From Pedobacter psychroterrae (GTDB taxonomy: Bacteria > Bacteroidota > Bacteroidia > Sphingobacteriales > Sphingobacteriaceae), in assembly GCF_004331695.1 (NCBI RefSeq), contig NZ_SJSL01000006.1, positions 1-64,000 of the forward strand: a DNA stretch of 64,000 nt, given 5' to 3'. This document shows, piece by piece, positions 51,465 through 61,167 of the stretch. The notes beneath the pieces are model-generated. The model searched no databases. It saw nothing but the letters and a program-made list of their open reading frames with translations, and was not told the DNA's origin. The position numbers and the translations under genes are program-made. The stretch's first letter is position 1; each line of letters begins with the position of its first letter.

Positions 51465-52535
51465 ATGAAAAAACTACTCATATTAACTGCAGCATTAACA
51501 ACAGGATCAATTGCCTACGGACAGGAAGAGCCGAAGATCAAAGTAAGCGGTTACCTGGAAACTTATTTTGGATATGACTTTAATAAGCCCGCCGATAACA
51601 ACAGACCAGGATTTATCTATTCCCACAACCGCCACAATGAAATAAACCTGAACCTCGGTTTTATTAAAGGTAGCTACGAAAACGGAATGATCAGGGCAAA
51701 TCTTGCGCTGATGGCTGGCACCTATGCCAATGCGAATCTTACAGCAGAGCCTGGTGTATTGCAAAATATCTTTGAAGCCAATGCAGGATTGAAACTTGCC
51801 AAATCTGGCAACCTGTGGATGGATGCGGGCATCTTCTCCTCACATATTGGTTTTGAAAGTGCAATATCTAAAGACTGCTGGGTGCTGACAAGGAACATTT
51901 CTTCCGAAAACACACCTTACTATGAATCAGGTGCAAAAATCACTTATAGTACTGATGATGGAAAGTTGACAGCGATAGCTTTTTACCTGAACGGATGGCA
52001 GAGGATAACACGCCAGAACGGAAACAGCCAACCAGCAGGCGGATTGCAGCTGACCTGGAAGCCCACAGGAAAAATCACGGTCAATTACAGCAATTACCTT
52101 GGAACAGAAGGTGCAGATTCAGTCCGTGTGAGACGCTTTTATCACAATGTATATGGTATAATTCAGCTGACTGACCAGTTTGGTCTGACAGTCGGTTTTG
52201 ATTATGGAACACAGCAAAAAGCAAAAGGAAGCGACGATAAAAATGAAATATTGTCGCCGGTAGCCATTGCCCGGTACAAGATCAACAGCAAATGGACTGT
52301 GGCTGGAAGAGTAGAATATTATGAAGACAAAAATGGGGTATTAATTGCTACCGGAACAACAAATGGCTTTAAAACAACAGGTTATTCTTTGAACTTAGAT
52401 TATGTCCCAATCAGCAATGCAGTAATCAGGCTGGAAGGAAAAATGTACAACAGCAAGGACAAAATATTTGTGCGAAGTGACAATCCGGCGGATAACAATG
52501 CGGCGGTTACAGCAAGTATAGCGGTATCATTTTAA
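51465..52535 (+). CDS. Outer membrane porin of the kdp operon
   Basis: A 356-residue outer membrane barrel: signal peptide about 1-20 (ending AYGQ), then strands such as VSGYLETYFGYDF, INLNLGFIKGSYENGMI, ARYKINSKWTVAGRVEYYED and a last strand with AAVTASIAVSF ending in Phe. In Bacteroidota kdp operons a porin of this type is common, presumably letting K+ through the outer membrane (inference from position). It sits only 8 bases after kdpC and 42 before the KdpD gene. Confidence 0.9.
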   Translation: MKKLLILTAALTTGSIAYGQEEPKIKVSGYLETYFGYDFNKPADNNRPGFIYSHNRHNEINLNLGFIKGSYENGMIRANLALMAGTYANANLTAEPGVLQNIFEANAGLKLAKSGNLWMDAGIFSSHIGFESAISKDCWVLTRNISSENTPYYESGAKITYSTDDGKLTAIAFYLNGWQRITRQNGNSQPAGGLQLTWKPTGKITVNYSNYLGTEGADSVRVRRFYHNVYGIIQLTDQFGLTVGFDYGTQQKAKGSDDKNEILSPVAIARYKINSKWTVAGRVEYYEDKNGVLIATGTTNGFKTTGYSLNLDYVPISNAVIRLEGKMYNSKDKIFVRSDNPADNNAAVTASIAVSF

Positions 52536-52577
52536 GACTATGGATATGTTATAATTGAATGGTAAATTTAACAAATA

Positions 52578-53708
52578 ATGGAACAGGACGATAAAGCAGG
52601 ATCTGTAAGAAAATTCCTTGACCTGGTTAAAAAATCCAGGCGTGGGAAATTTAAAGTCTATATTGGTATGAGTGCAGGTGTAGGCAAGACTTACCGCATG
52701 CTGCAGGAAGCCCATGCACTGTTGAAAAACGGTATCGACCTGCAGATCGGCTATATTGAAACGCATAACCGGGCGGAAACACATGCGCTTTTAGATGGTA
52801 TCCCGTTGATTCCAAGGAGAAAGATCTTTTATAAAGGCAAAGAACTGGAAGAGATGGATGTTCAGGCGATCATCAATAAACATCCAGAGGTGGTGATCGT
52901 CGATGAGCTGGCCCATACCAATGTGGAAGGCAGCAAGAACGGTAAGCGCTGGCAGGATGTGGCCGACATTCTTGATGCTGGGATCAGCGTGATCTCGGCT
53001 GTAAATATTCAGCACCTGGAAAGTATGAACGAGGAGATAGAGACCATTACCGGTATCCCGATCACCGAGCGCATACCGGATAAGATCCTGGAAACAGCTG
53101 ATGAAATAGTAAACATAGATTTAACTGCTGATGAGCTAATAGACCGCCTAAAGGAGGGAAAGATCTATGACGACACTAAAATCAAGCGTGCGCTGGATAA
53201 TTTCTTTCAGCCAGAAAGGATACTCCAGCTAAGGGAGCTTGCCCTGAAGGAAGTGGCACACCACCTGGAAAGAAAGATCAATGTGGAGGTTCCCAAGCAG
53301 ATCAAGCTCCGTCCTGAGAAGTTCCTGGCCTGCATCTCGACGAATCATGCAACGGCAAAGATCATTATCCGCAAAACAGCCCGACTGGCCTCTTATTACC
53401 GGTCGCCCTGGATTGTGCTGTACGTGCAGCGCAGCCATGAAGGTGGTGATAGGATCAAACTAGACCTTCAGCGGCACCTGATCAATAACTTTAAACTTGC
53501 GACCGAGCTTGGGGCAGAAGTACTCAAGGTAAAAAGTGAAGATGTGACAGGAACGATTACCAGGATCGCATCCGAAAAAGAGATCACGACGATCTGCATC
53601 GGAAAACCACATCTAAATCTGTTCCAGGTGATTATGCGTACGGCTATTTTTAACAAACTTTTAAAAAACATATCTGAAACGGAGCGGGATCTGGTGATCC
53701 TTTCCTGA
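52578..53708 (+). CDS. kdpD: KdpD sensor half without kinase domain
   Basis: A 376-residue soluble protein equal to the N-terminal part of KdpD. KdpD domain about 24-235 with the P-loop GMSAGVGKT (30-38), GYIETHNRAET and VIVDELAHTN; universal-stress-protein-like domain about 245-376. The four membrane helices, GAF and kinase parts of E. coli KdpD (894 residues) are missing. The end is a true stop (DLVILS) and not a frameshift, since the next gene starts a different sensor kinase 23 bases later. It probably senses K+ or c-di-AMP and signals to that kinase. Confidence 0.95.
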   Translation: MEQDDKAGSVRKFLDLVKKSRRGKFKVYIGMSAGVGKTYRMLQEAHALLKNGIDLQIGYIETHNRAETHALLDGIPLIPRRKIFYKGKELEEMDVQAIINKHPEVVIVDELAHTNVEGSKNGKRWQDVADILDAGISVISAVNIQHLESMNEEIETITGIPITERIPDKILETADEIVNIDLTADELIDRLKEGKIYDDTKIKRALDNFFQPERILQLRELALKEVAHHLERKINVEVPKQIKLRPEKFLACISTNHATAKIIIRKTARLASYYRSPWIVLYVQRSHEGGDRIKLDLQRHLINNFKLATELGAEVLKVKSEDVTGTITRIASEKEITTICIGKPHLNLFQVIMRTAIFNKLLKNISETERDLVILS

Positions 53709-53731
53709 TAAAAGATTAATACTATAAAATC

Positions 53732-55486
53732 ATGAAGATTAAAACTAAACTTCGCCTCGGATTCGGATTCTTATTCGTGGTGGTCATCTTCTTCGGGGCC
53801 ATATCCCTGTATTACATGAACAAGATCTCGATCAGCTCTAAGGTCATTCTGAAGGATAATTATGAAAGCCTGAGGTATGCCCGGGAGATGCGGACGATAC
53901 TGGATGACTATGAGCTGCCACTTGCCCAGACCGCTAAAGATAAATTGGCCACCCAGCTGCGGCTCGAACAAAAAAACATCACTGAGAAGGGAGAGGGCGA
54001 GGCTGTTGCTGCATTTGCAAAAGCCTATGCAGAATTAACAATGCCAGACGCGGGTCTGGATGCCCAGCGGGCAGCGGTCCGTAAAATGCATCTGCAACTC
54101 CGGGTCATCGATGAGGTCAACATGCAGGCGATCGTAAGAAAAAATGATGCTGCGCAGGCGAGCGTAGAGAAGGCTGCTACTTATCTGATATTTGCGGCCT
54201 CGCTATGTTTCATTATCCTGTTCTCGTTTAGTGTAAACTTCCCGGGTTTTGTGGCCAATCCTTTGAGAGAGTTTTCTGAGGCGATTAAAGCCATCAGCCG
54301 GAAAAATTACAAACAGCGCCTTGAGTTTAAGGGCAACGACGAATTCTCGGTACTGGCAGAAGAATTCAATGCCATGACCGCGCAACTCAACAAATGGGAG
54401 AACAGTAACCTGGCCAAACTGCAGTCTGAAAAAATGAGGATAGAAGCCATTATCGGACAGATGCAGGACGCGATCATTGGCTTGAATGAAAAAAATGAGG
54501 TGCTGTTTTTAAACCAGGTAGCAGGACAGCTTCTGAATCTAAATGAGAGAGATGTAATTGGCTCAGACGCACTGGAACTCATGAAAAAAAATGACCTGCT
54601 CAGTACCCTAATGCAATCAGGTGGTAATACCAAACCGATGAAGATCTATGCAGACGGTAAGGAATCTTACTTTAAACTGGAACGCCGGGAGATCCTGGTA
54701 CCTGTTTTCGACGACCAACAGGACAACGTAATCAAAGAGTCCATGAGAACAGCAGGCGAAGTCTACATCCTTAAAAACGTAACCGAATACAAGGAACTGG
54801 ATGAGGCCAAAACCAATTTTATTGCTACTGTATCACATGAACTCAAAACGCCGATCTCCTCTATCAAGATGAGTCTAAAGCTGTTGGATGACGAACGTGT
54901 AGGTGGTATGAATAAAGAGCAGAAAGAACTGATCCAGCACATCAAAGAAGATTGCGGACGTTTGCTAAAGATTACCAGCGAACTGCTGGACCTGTCACAG
55001 GTGGAAACCGGCAATCTGCAACTGAATTTCGTGAAGTCCGATCCGCGTAAGATTGCCATTTATGCGATGGACGCTGTCAGATTCCAAGCAGAACAGAAAA
55101 CAATAGCGCTGGAACTGGTTTCAAGGAATGACCTGCCAACGGTAAACGTAGATACCGAAAAAACTGCCTGGGTGCTGGTCAATTTCCTGTCCAATGCCAT
55201 GCGTTATAGTCCCCAAAAATCCAAAGTGGTTATCCAGATTATTGAAAGCGGGAATAACATTGAGTTCTCTGTACGGGATTTTGGAAAAGGTATAGAGCCA
55301 CAGTACCAAAAACGGTTATTTGATCGCTATTTCCAGGTACCGACTGATGGTAACAACAAGTCAGGTTCTGGACTGGGACTGGCGATTTCCAAAGATTTTA
55401 TTGAAGCAGAAGGTGGGAAGATTTGGGTAGAGAGCGAGATCGGTGAAGGAAGCAGGTTTTGTTTCCTGCTCCCGATAGTTGAATAG
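53732..55486 (+). CDS. HAMP-PAS histidine kinase, partner of the KdpD half-protein
   Basis: A 584-residue membrane sensor kinase: first helix about 10-32, periplasmic segment about 33-150, second helix about 152-172, HAMP about 173-225 (NPLREFSEAIKAISRKNYKQ), PAS-like about 235-350, HisKA with His369 in ATVSHELKTPISSIKMS, ATPase domain with NAMRYSPQ, VRDFGKGIEP and GSGLGLAISKDFIEAEGG. It likely supplies the kinase missing from KdpD. No response regulator follows, so the KdpE counterpart must be encoded elsewhere. Confident on domains, inferred on role. Confidence 0.93.
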   Translation: MKIKTKLRLGFGFLFVVVIFFGAISLYYMNKISISSKVILKDNYESLRYAREMRTILDDYELPLAQTAKDKLATQLRLEQKNITEKGEGEAVAAFAKAYAELTMPDAGLDAQRAAVRKMHLQLRVIDEVNMQAIVRKNDAAQASVEKAATYLIFAASLCFIILFSFSVNFPGFVANPLREFSEAIKAISRKNYKQRLEFKGNDEFSVLAEEFNAMTAQLNKWENSNLAKLQSEKMRIEAIIGQMQDAIIGLNEKNEVLFLNQVAGQLLNLNERDVIGSDALELMKKNDLLSTLMQSGGNTKPMKIYADGKESYFKLERREILVPVFDDQQDNVIKESMRTAGEVYILKNVTEYKELDEAKTNFIATVSHELKTPISSIKMSLKLLDDERVGGMNKEQKELIQHIKEDCGRLLKITSELLDLSQVETGNLQLNFVKSDPRKIAIYAMDAVRFQAEQKTIALELVSRNDLPTVNVDTEKTAWVLVNFLSNAMRYSPQKSKVVIQIIESGNNIEFSVRDFGKGIEPQYQKRLFDRYFQVPTDGNNKSGSGLGLAISKDFIEAEGGKIWVESEIGEGSRFCFLLPIVE

Positions 55487-55511
55487 TTTGGGTTTTAAAT
55501 ATTTTACCATT

Positions 55512-56459
55512 TTATATAATTGTAACCTTTGACAAATCAACAACCCATAGACCTTTAAGTCTGGCATAGGTTAGCTTATCCATTATAGCACCGTCAAAGC
55601 ACACAGTTTTAAAGGCACGGTAAGATTTGTTGGTTACTGAAAAAGGCAAACGGAATGACACGTCCCTAAGTGTCGCTCCTGTAAACGAAACATTGTCCAG
55701 TGCGGATTTGTCAAACTGAACACCGATGAAGGTGTGCCCCTCAAAACGCATTCCCCGCAGGTCGGAATATTTGAAATCCACGCCGTTAAAAATACAGTTC
55801 TTAAAGATTGTTTTTCTAAGATCGGTCATGGTCAACTTCGCAAAGATTAATGCTACATCTGCGAATTTTGTTCCCGCCATTAACGACTTGTTGAAGTCGG
55901 TACCTATAAGGATGGATTTGCGGAAGCTCGCCTCTGCAAGGTCTGTGATGGAAAAGATGCAGTCTGTAAGATTAGCACCGTCAAAATTGGCTTCACGTGC
56001 ATTGCTGACCTCAAATAAGGTACCGGTCAAGTCGGCACCAGTAAAGTCGGCTTTGCGTAGCGGACTCGCCTTGAATTTTCCTTTGTGCAAAATAACACCC
56101 GCGAAGTCACTTTCTTCCAAATTGACCGCAGTGAGGTTTATCGGCAACTGCCGCTCCTGCGACCGGGAGAGATCAGAAACTTCCTCTGCCGTTTGATCAA
56201 TATCGCCAATACCGTCAGTGGGCATCTTTGAAACTGTTTCACCGGCGGATTGGAAGTTTTCTGAAAAATAGTTTAGGTCGACACCCAGAATTTCCGAGAG
56301 CCGGTTAAAAGTAGTAATGTCCGGCATTGATTCTCCGCGCTCCCATTTTCCAACTGCCTGTGGACTGATAAATAGAAAACCGGCAAGCTGGGCCTGGGAG
56401 ACATTTATTTTCTTTCGTGCTTCGGCAATCCTATTACCGATCATTTTTGTATTTAACAT
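55512..56459 (-). CDS. XRE regulator fused to pentapeptide repeats
   Basis: A 315-residue protein: helix-turn-helix of XRE type at about 10-65 (RIAEARKKINVSQAQLAGFL, PQAVGKWERGESMPDITTFN), an unstructured linker (about 68-100), then a series of pentapeptide repeats A(D/N)LXX about 105-275 (for example LRKADFTGADLTGTLFEVSN and ANFDGANLTDCIF), ending in a capping segment. The repeats would form a right-handed quadrilateral helix. The DNA-binding part suggests a repressor whose helix binds protein or DNA-like partners (inference). Convergent with the kinase gene (25 bases). The sixth residue Met (MIGNR) is another possible start. Confidence 0.9.
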   Translation of the reverse strand: MLNTKMIGNRIAEARKKINVSQAQLAGFLFISPQAVGKWERGESMPDITTFNRLSEILGVDLNYFSENFQSAGETVSKMPTDGIGDIDQTAEEVSDLSRSQERQLPINLTAVNLEESDFAGVILHKGKFKASPLRKADFTGADLTGTLFEVSNAREANFDGANLTDCIFSITDLAEASFRKSILIGTDFNKSLMAGTKFADVALIFAKLTMTDLRKTIFKNCIFNGVDFKYSDLRGMRFEGHTFIGVQFDKSALDNVSFTGATLRDVSFRLPFSVTNKSYRAFKTVCFDGAIMDKLTYARLKGLWVVDLSKVTII

Positions 56460-56608
56460 AGACTATCTATTATTTTTCGATATGCCAAAGGTATACGGAC
56501 GCATTGTCGGAATCAAAAAAACAGAAATACTTATGGTTGTATCAACGCTACTTATAGTTGTTTTCGGTCAATTACAGGGAAACATCTAACTTTAGCTATT
56601 TTGAAGAA

Positions 56609-57388
56609 CTATATCCAGCCTTCATTTATAGCTTTGCTTACTAAATCTACAGGAGTTTTGGCCTGGGCTTTTTTAAGGATGTTTTTTCTGTGTGCGTTTA
56701 CGGTGTGCAGACTTATATATAATTCGTCAGCTATCTCTTTGCTGTTTTTGCCTTCTATAATGCATTTCAGGATCTCTCTTTCTCGATTGGTAAACAGATC
56801 GTAAGATTTGGTAAAGACTTCGGTGTCTTGTATATTATAGTAGGATGGCTCTCCATCAAGCCCTATAATGGAAAAGCACGGCACACCTTTCGGTTTGATA
56901 TGGGATATATCCGTATCCAAACACAATGTCCGGTAGAAATTGTCTTTATCATAATCTATTTGAACAGCTTGATGCAACAGACGTACATAAATACCATTTT
57001 TTGCTTTTACCCTATAATCATATTGAACCTTGTAGTACTCTATTTTATCAAAGGGCAACGATTTAAAAAATGCTACAACCTTATACTCAAAATTTAGGAA
57101 ATAGGGCTTGTCGTCCGGGTGCATCTTGTCCATTATAAATGCTACCGATATTTCTTCGGGATCGTATCCCAAAATTTCTGTAACGCTGGGGCTTATCAAT
57201 TCCGTATCTCCAGAATACATATTAAAAATGAAATAAAAATAGTTCCCGGCCTGAAATACATTCAAGAGTCTTCTATGCAGCTCTATTTGTTGCTGTAGCT
57301 TAGCAGGATCTGCAGCTGTTTCTTTATTTACAACAGTTTTCCAAAATTTTTTAGCTGTGAGGTAAAAATTTGAGTCTTGTTTTTCCAT
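56609..57388 (-). CDS. PAS-LuxR type transcriptional regulator
   Basis: A 259-residue regulator: N-terminal helical lead-in (about 1-50), PAS domain about 55-165 with YFYFIFNMYSGDTELISPSV and the GYDPEEISVAFIMDKMHPDD motif, and a LuxR/GerE helix-turn-helix at about 195-255 (TNREREILKCIIEGKNSKEI, DELYISLHTVNAHRKNILKK). It has no receiver domain. It is a common Bacteroidota one-component layout of unknown signal. Stand-alone; next to a DUF6266 remnant. Confidence 0.9.
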   Translation of the reverse strand: MEKQDSNFYLTAKKFWKTVVNKETAADPAKLQQQIELHRRLLNVFQAGNYFYFIFNMYSGDTELISPSVTEILGYDPEEISVAFIMDKMHPDDKPYFLNFEYKVVAFFKSLPFDKIEYYKVQYDYRVKAKNGIYVRLLHQAVQIDYDKDNFYRTLCLDTDISHIKPKGVPCFSIIGLDGEPSYYNIQDTEVFTKSYDLFTNREREILKCIIEGKNSKEIADELYISLHTVNAHRKNILKKAQAKTPVDLVSKAINEGWI

Positions 57389-57486
57389 ATCTCAGCGAGA
57401 ATTAGTTGAGGGTGCAGTATTAATCGTACTTAAATATATATACTAATACATTAGCAACCAACCTACCAAACAAAAATAAAGGTTGT

Positions 57487-57808
57487 TTACATTACTATCA
57501 CCGTCCCAACATACTGGCTCGTCGACACCTCTTTTTCATCAGCGCTCATAAATGCTATCCAACTATGCACGGTATCCCCGGTATAATCTGCCGGCAATAA
57601 CAGCTCATATTCAAGAGCTGACCTTACAGCTCCACCCATCTGCACGACAAAATCATGCTTAGCCGGATTGTAGACAACAAAAACAGCTTTATCAGTTGCG
57701 GCGGCTTTGCAGCACATTCACATAGTTCATCAAATAATTTGGTGCCACACCGGTAACTGCATTTTCGAGATTGTACTGTACCGCCGCGTTCATTTGCACC
57801 TAACTTAT
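57487..57808 (-). pseudogene. Decayed DUF6266 gene (deletion and frameshift)
   Basis: Two pieces of the DUF6266 family lie in different frames. The upstream piece (about 57707-57808) reads MNAAVQYNLENAVTGVAPNY and ends in NVLQSRRN then stop; the downstream piece (57487-57717) reads TDKAVFVVYNPAKHDFVVQM and ends SQYVGTVIVM, matching the C-terminal part of the family. About 30-40 residues in between are missing and the 5' end (a stop just before) is lost. The intact copy is at 94-735. Confidence 0.75.
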
Positions 57809-57959
57809 TAAATGTGGTTTCATGTTTATTCATAAATATGCTATTTATCTTGATTGTATGATAATATATCTTAATAAATTGATAACTTCATAGATAACAT
57901 TTTTTAGAAATAGCTTTTCTTTGAGTTAACAGTTAAACAATGATCAAATCAATCATTTA

Positions 57960-59618
57960 ATGAAAAGACTATTATTAACCTCACTGCTAACATTTTGTTT
58001 ACTCCCGTTTGGAGTCTTTGCACAAACAACAGAGCGGCCCCGCCCCGAAGCATGGAAAAGCCTTATTTTTGGTGGACGTTTTATGGATAGGTTCCTACCT
58101 ATGGAGAATAATGGTAAACCTGCAAGGCGGGACACCTGGGGTTCTGAAGGTGTATTGCCCCGTTATGTTGAAAATGGTATTGAAAACTCAATATTGTCTT
58201 TTTGGTGTGCAGATATTAAATACGATAAAGGAAAGTACCATATGTTTGTAGTTGGTTGGCCTGAAAGTTCAACAAAAGGTCATGATACCTGGCCAGCCTC
58301 TACGCTCTATCATGCAACGGCTGATAACATGACTGGTCCTTTTATGGTAAGGGATACTATTGGAAAGGGGCACAACTCTGTGGGCTTCAAGCTGAAAGAT
58401 GGTCGCTGGATCGTGTATGTAATAGATGGTTATTATATAAGCGACAGTGCTGAGGGGCCATGGACCTATAAAAAGTTTGATTTTCAGAACCGCGACCGCA
58501 ACATTATGGACGGCATGTCGAACTGTGTCTTCGCACAGCGGGAAGATGGCAGCTATCTGATGGTTAACCGTGGTGGTGGTGTGTGGTTTAGCCAAACAGG
58601 TGAATCCGCCTATAACCAAATTTCGGAGAAAAGTGCCTATCCAGCTATTAAAGGCAGTTTCGAAGACCCGGTGGTTTGGCGGGACAATATACAATATAAC
58701 CTTATTGTAAATGATTGGTATGGGCGGATAGCGTATTATCTGCGTTCAAAAGATGGTCAGAACTGGAAAACAGAATCTGGAGAAGCCTATATGCCCGGAA
58801 TCGCCAGGCATGCGGATGGCACGAAGGAGGATTGGTGGAAGTATGAACGCATGGGGGTTTTTCAGGATACTTATGGTAGGGCCATTCAAGCCAATTTTGC
58901 AGTTATTGATGTAGAGAAAAATCTGGATAGGGGTAGTGATATCCATAGCTCAAAAAACATTACCATTCCATTGATGCCAGGGCGTTTGATCACCATTCTG
59001 GATAAGACGCCCGTTACTGCCATTACCAAAACTGTACGCATAAAGATAGCGGCTGAAAAAGGTTTTGACCCGCAAAAAGATATTGATTTTACTTCTTTGA
59101 ATTTTGGTGCATCAGAAGAGGTAAACTATGGCCGTGGCTTTAAGGTGGTTAAAACAGAGAAGGCTGGTAAAGATATGGTCATTACCTTTAATGTAGCGGG
59201 AAAAAACATTTCCGACGACGGCTACGCCGCTAAACTATTGGGTAAAACCAAATCCGGTAACCTTGTTTTTGGTTATGCCCTTTTGCCTTGGATTAACAAA
59301 ATAGAGGCTATACTGTCAGCGCGTTTGCCAATATTTACTCCTGGTGATAAAGGTGTTGGAGTGAAAATAGTAGTTGAGAATTTTGGACAGGTAGACGCTA
59401 AGGATACCAAGTTAAAGATAACCTATATAGACAACGGCCAGCAGACCGAACTCGCAAGTGCTATAATACCTCCAATTAAACCGTTTGGAAAAACAGAACT
59501 GAATTTAGAATCTAAGGCTGTTTTTGAAAAAGGGAAAGAATATGATTTTACCATAACCATTAATCCTGATAATGAAAACCGTGTTACCCTACATGGTAAG
59601 CTTGTACCAGTAAAGTAA
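57960..59618 (+). CDS. Secreted beta-propeller glycoside hydrolase-like protein with C-terminal beta domain
   Basis: A 552-residue exported protein: signal peptide about 1-21 (ending VFAQ). Residues about 30-340 have five-bladed beta-propeller features of GH43/GH117-like enzymes (DTWPASTLYHATADNMTGPF, NGMSNCVFAQ, KGSFEDPVVWRDNIQYNLIV), with acids that could be catalytic (in SFEDPVVW and NDWYGR). Residues about 350-430 form a beta domain and about 455-552 a CARDB-like domain (VKIVVENFGQVDAKDTKLKI). Exact family is uncertain. Lying beside a GH28 and GH92 gene, it probably acts on plant-type polysaccharide. Confidence 0.75.
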   Translation: MKRLLLTSLLTFCLLPFGVFAQTTERPRPEAWKSLIFGGRFMDRFLPMENNGKPARRDTWGSEGVLPRYVENGIENSILSFWCADIKYDKGKYHMFVVGWPESSTKGHDTWPASTLYHATADNMTGPFMVRDTIGKGHNSVGFKLKDGRWIVYVIDGYYISDSAEGPWTYKKFDFQNRDRNIMDGMSNCVFAQREDGSYLMVNRGGGVWFSQTGESAYNQISEKSAYPAIKGSFEDPVVWRDNIQYNLIVNDWYGRIAYYLRSKDGQNWKTESGEAYMPGIARHADGTKEDWWKYERMGVFQDTYGRAIQANFAVIDVEKNLDRGSDIHSSKNITIPLMPGRLITILDKTPVTAITKTVRIKIAAEKGFDPQKDIDFTSLNFGASEEVNYGRGFKVVKTEKAGKDMVITFNVAGKNISDDGYAAKLLGKTKSGNLVFGYALLPWINKIEAILSARLPIFTPGDKGVGVKIVVENFGQVDAKDTKLKITYIDNGQQTELASAIIPPIKPFGKTELNLESKAVFEKGKEYDFTITINPDNENRVTLHGKLVPVK

Positions 59619-59658
59619 TTTTTGATTGTGGGGCAACAAAAGATGATGAAAACTCACC

Positions 59659-61122
59659 TTAGTTCTTCTTAACAGGAAATGCTGGTTCCCCTTCCAGGTT
59701 AATCGTCTTTAGACCAATAACCTCATTACTTTTTATAACATCGGCAAAATAATCCGGTTTGTTTGCGCCCCAGGTCACCCCACAATTCTGTATGGTGATG
59801 TAACTTGCCTTATCCAGAAAAAAGCCCGATGTGCGTGCTTTTAACAGCCCCTCCACATTGCTCGGCCGGCGGTCGTAAACACCACCTGGTATAGCTGTGG
59901 TTTTATTAATAAATACATCTACCCCATCAAAAACAACCCCGGAAACTTTTTCGGCTGACTCAGCGCCTACATAAATACCATTTTCACTGCTGCATTTGAT
60001 GTTGTTGAAATAAATTCCGGTTACCGCGCCTACCCGCCCCTCTGTTTGCCCTTTTGGAAAACGCCAGCCGGCATCTTTATTGTTTCCTTTTGCACGTGGA
60101 TAGGCAGTCACATAAATAGGTTCTGCTTTTCCCCACCAAACATCAGAAAACAAGTGTGAATCAATAATGATATTCGAGAATATAACATTCGAAACCGTTC
60201 CCTCGTCCCTATTCTGAATACCGATCCCTCTGTTGCTTTTTGATATAATGCAATTGTTGATGATTACATTATTAATGCTGTCCATGTTTTCAGAACCTAT
60301 TTTAATTGCACATGAGCGCGAACTCATCGTACAATTAGTTACGGTAATGTTTTCGCAGGCACCAAATTCTTCGTACTCCCTTCTGTTCTTCAAACAAATA
60401 CAATCATCCCCAGACTCAATATAACAATTACTGATCCGGACATTTTTACTATGATCAAGATCTATCCCGTCACTGTTCCTTACTTTTAAGCTATTTAAAA
60501 GCGTAATATTATCAATCACCACATCATCGCAACCAATTAAATGGACCGTCCAATAAGCAGAGTTCCTGATGGTAAGGTCGTGGATCCTGATATTTTTACC
60601 GCCCACAATGGTCAGTATGTGCGGTCTTGGATCTATCACATTAAATGGTTTTAACACATAGGAATCTTCTAGTTCAGCCCCCATAAAAGAGATCCCATTG
60701 CCATCAATAGTCCCATTTCCACTAATGGTTACATTCACCAGGTTTTCTCCGCCAATCCATATCGTCCCTTCCCCTTTATTGGCACGAAAGGCACTTTCTG
60801 TGTATACCTTTTCATCAGGGTTAGCCAATACTTTAGCGTTGGTTTCCACATAAAATTCTACGAAAGACTTCAGCTTGAAAGGTCCGGCAAGATATGTTTT
60901 CCCCGAAGGCACAACTACACGACCTCCCCCCGCAGCAGAGCAGGCGTCAATCGCCTTTTGAATGGCTGCGGCATCATCTTTACGGCCATCCCCCACTGCC
61001 CCGTACGTAATGATATTATAATCTTTACCAAAACCTTCCGAAGGTAGTACCAGTGCAAATAAAGGTGTGGCAGCCATCAGAATGATGTTTAAAATCATTA
61101 CACATCTCTTTGCTATATTCAT
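59659..61122 (-). CDS. GH28 family polygalacturonase-like enzyme
   Basis: A 487-residue exported pectinase-type enzyme. Signal region about 1-32, then DYNIITYGAVGDGRKDDAAA, the usual start of a GH28 right-handed beta helix. Catalytic motifs are NSDGIDLDHSKN (Asp), ESGDDCICLK (two Asp) and CAIKIGSE (the RIK-like end). The usual GHG motif is replaced by SRSCAIKIGS, as in the RG-type or other GH28 branches of Bacteroidota. It should cut galacturonan-like or rhamnogalacturonan chains. Convergent with the propeller gene (40 bases) and 45 bases after the GH92 gene. Confidence 0.92.
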   Translation of the reverse strand: MNIAKRCVMILNIILMAATPLFALVLPSEGFGKDYNIITYGAVGDGRKDDAAAIQKAIDACSAAGGGRVVVPSGKTYLAGPFKLKSFVEFYVETNAKVLANPDEKVYTESAFRANKGEGTIWIGGENLVNVTISGNGTIDGNGISFMGAELEDSYVLKPFNVIDPRPHILTIVGGKNIRIHDLTIRNSAYWTVHLIGCDDVVIDNITLLNSLKVRNSDGIDLDHSKNVRISNCYIESGDDCICLKNRREYEEFGACENITVTNCTMSSRSCAIKIGSENMDSINNVIINNCIISKSNRGIGIQNRDEGTVSNVIFSNIIIDSHLFSDVWWGKAEPIYVTAYPRAKGNNKDAGWRFPKGQTEGRVGAVTGIYFNNIKCSSENGIYVGAESAEKVSGVVFDGVDVFINKTTAIPGGVYDRRPSNVEGLLKARTSGFFLDKASYITIQNCGVTWGANKPDYFADVIKSNEVIGLKTINLEGEPAFPVKKN

Positions 61123-61167
61123 TTTTATATCTTTTTATATTTTGAAAAACAATTTATCAGCAACAGC

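Noticed and set aside
57624..57833. 69-codon minus-strand frame as a gene
   Set aside because: It runs through the decayed DUF6266 gene in a third frame and does not resemble any protein.
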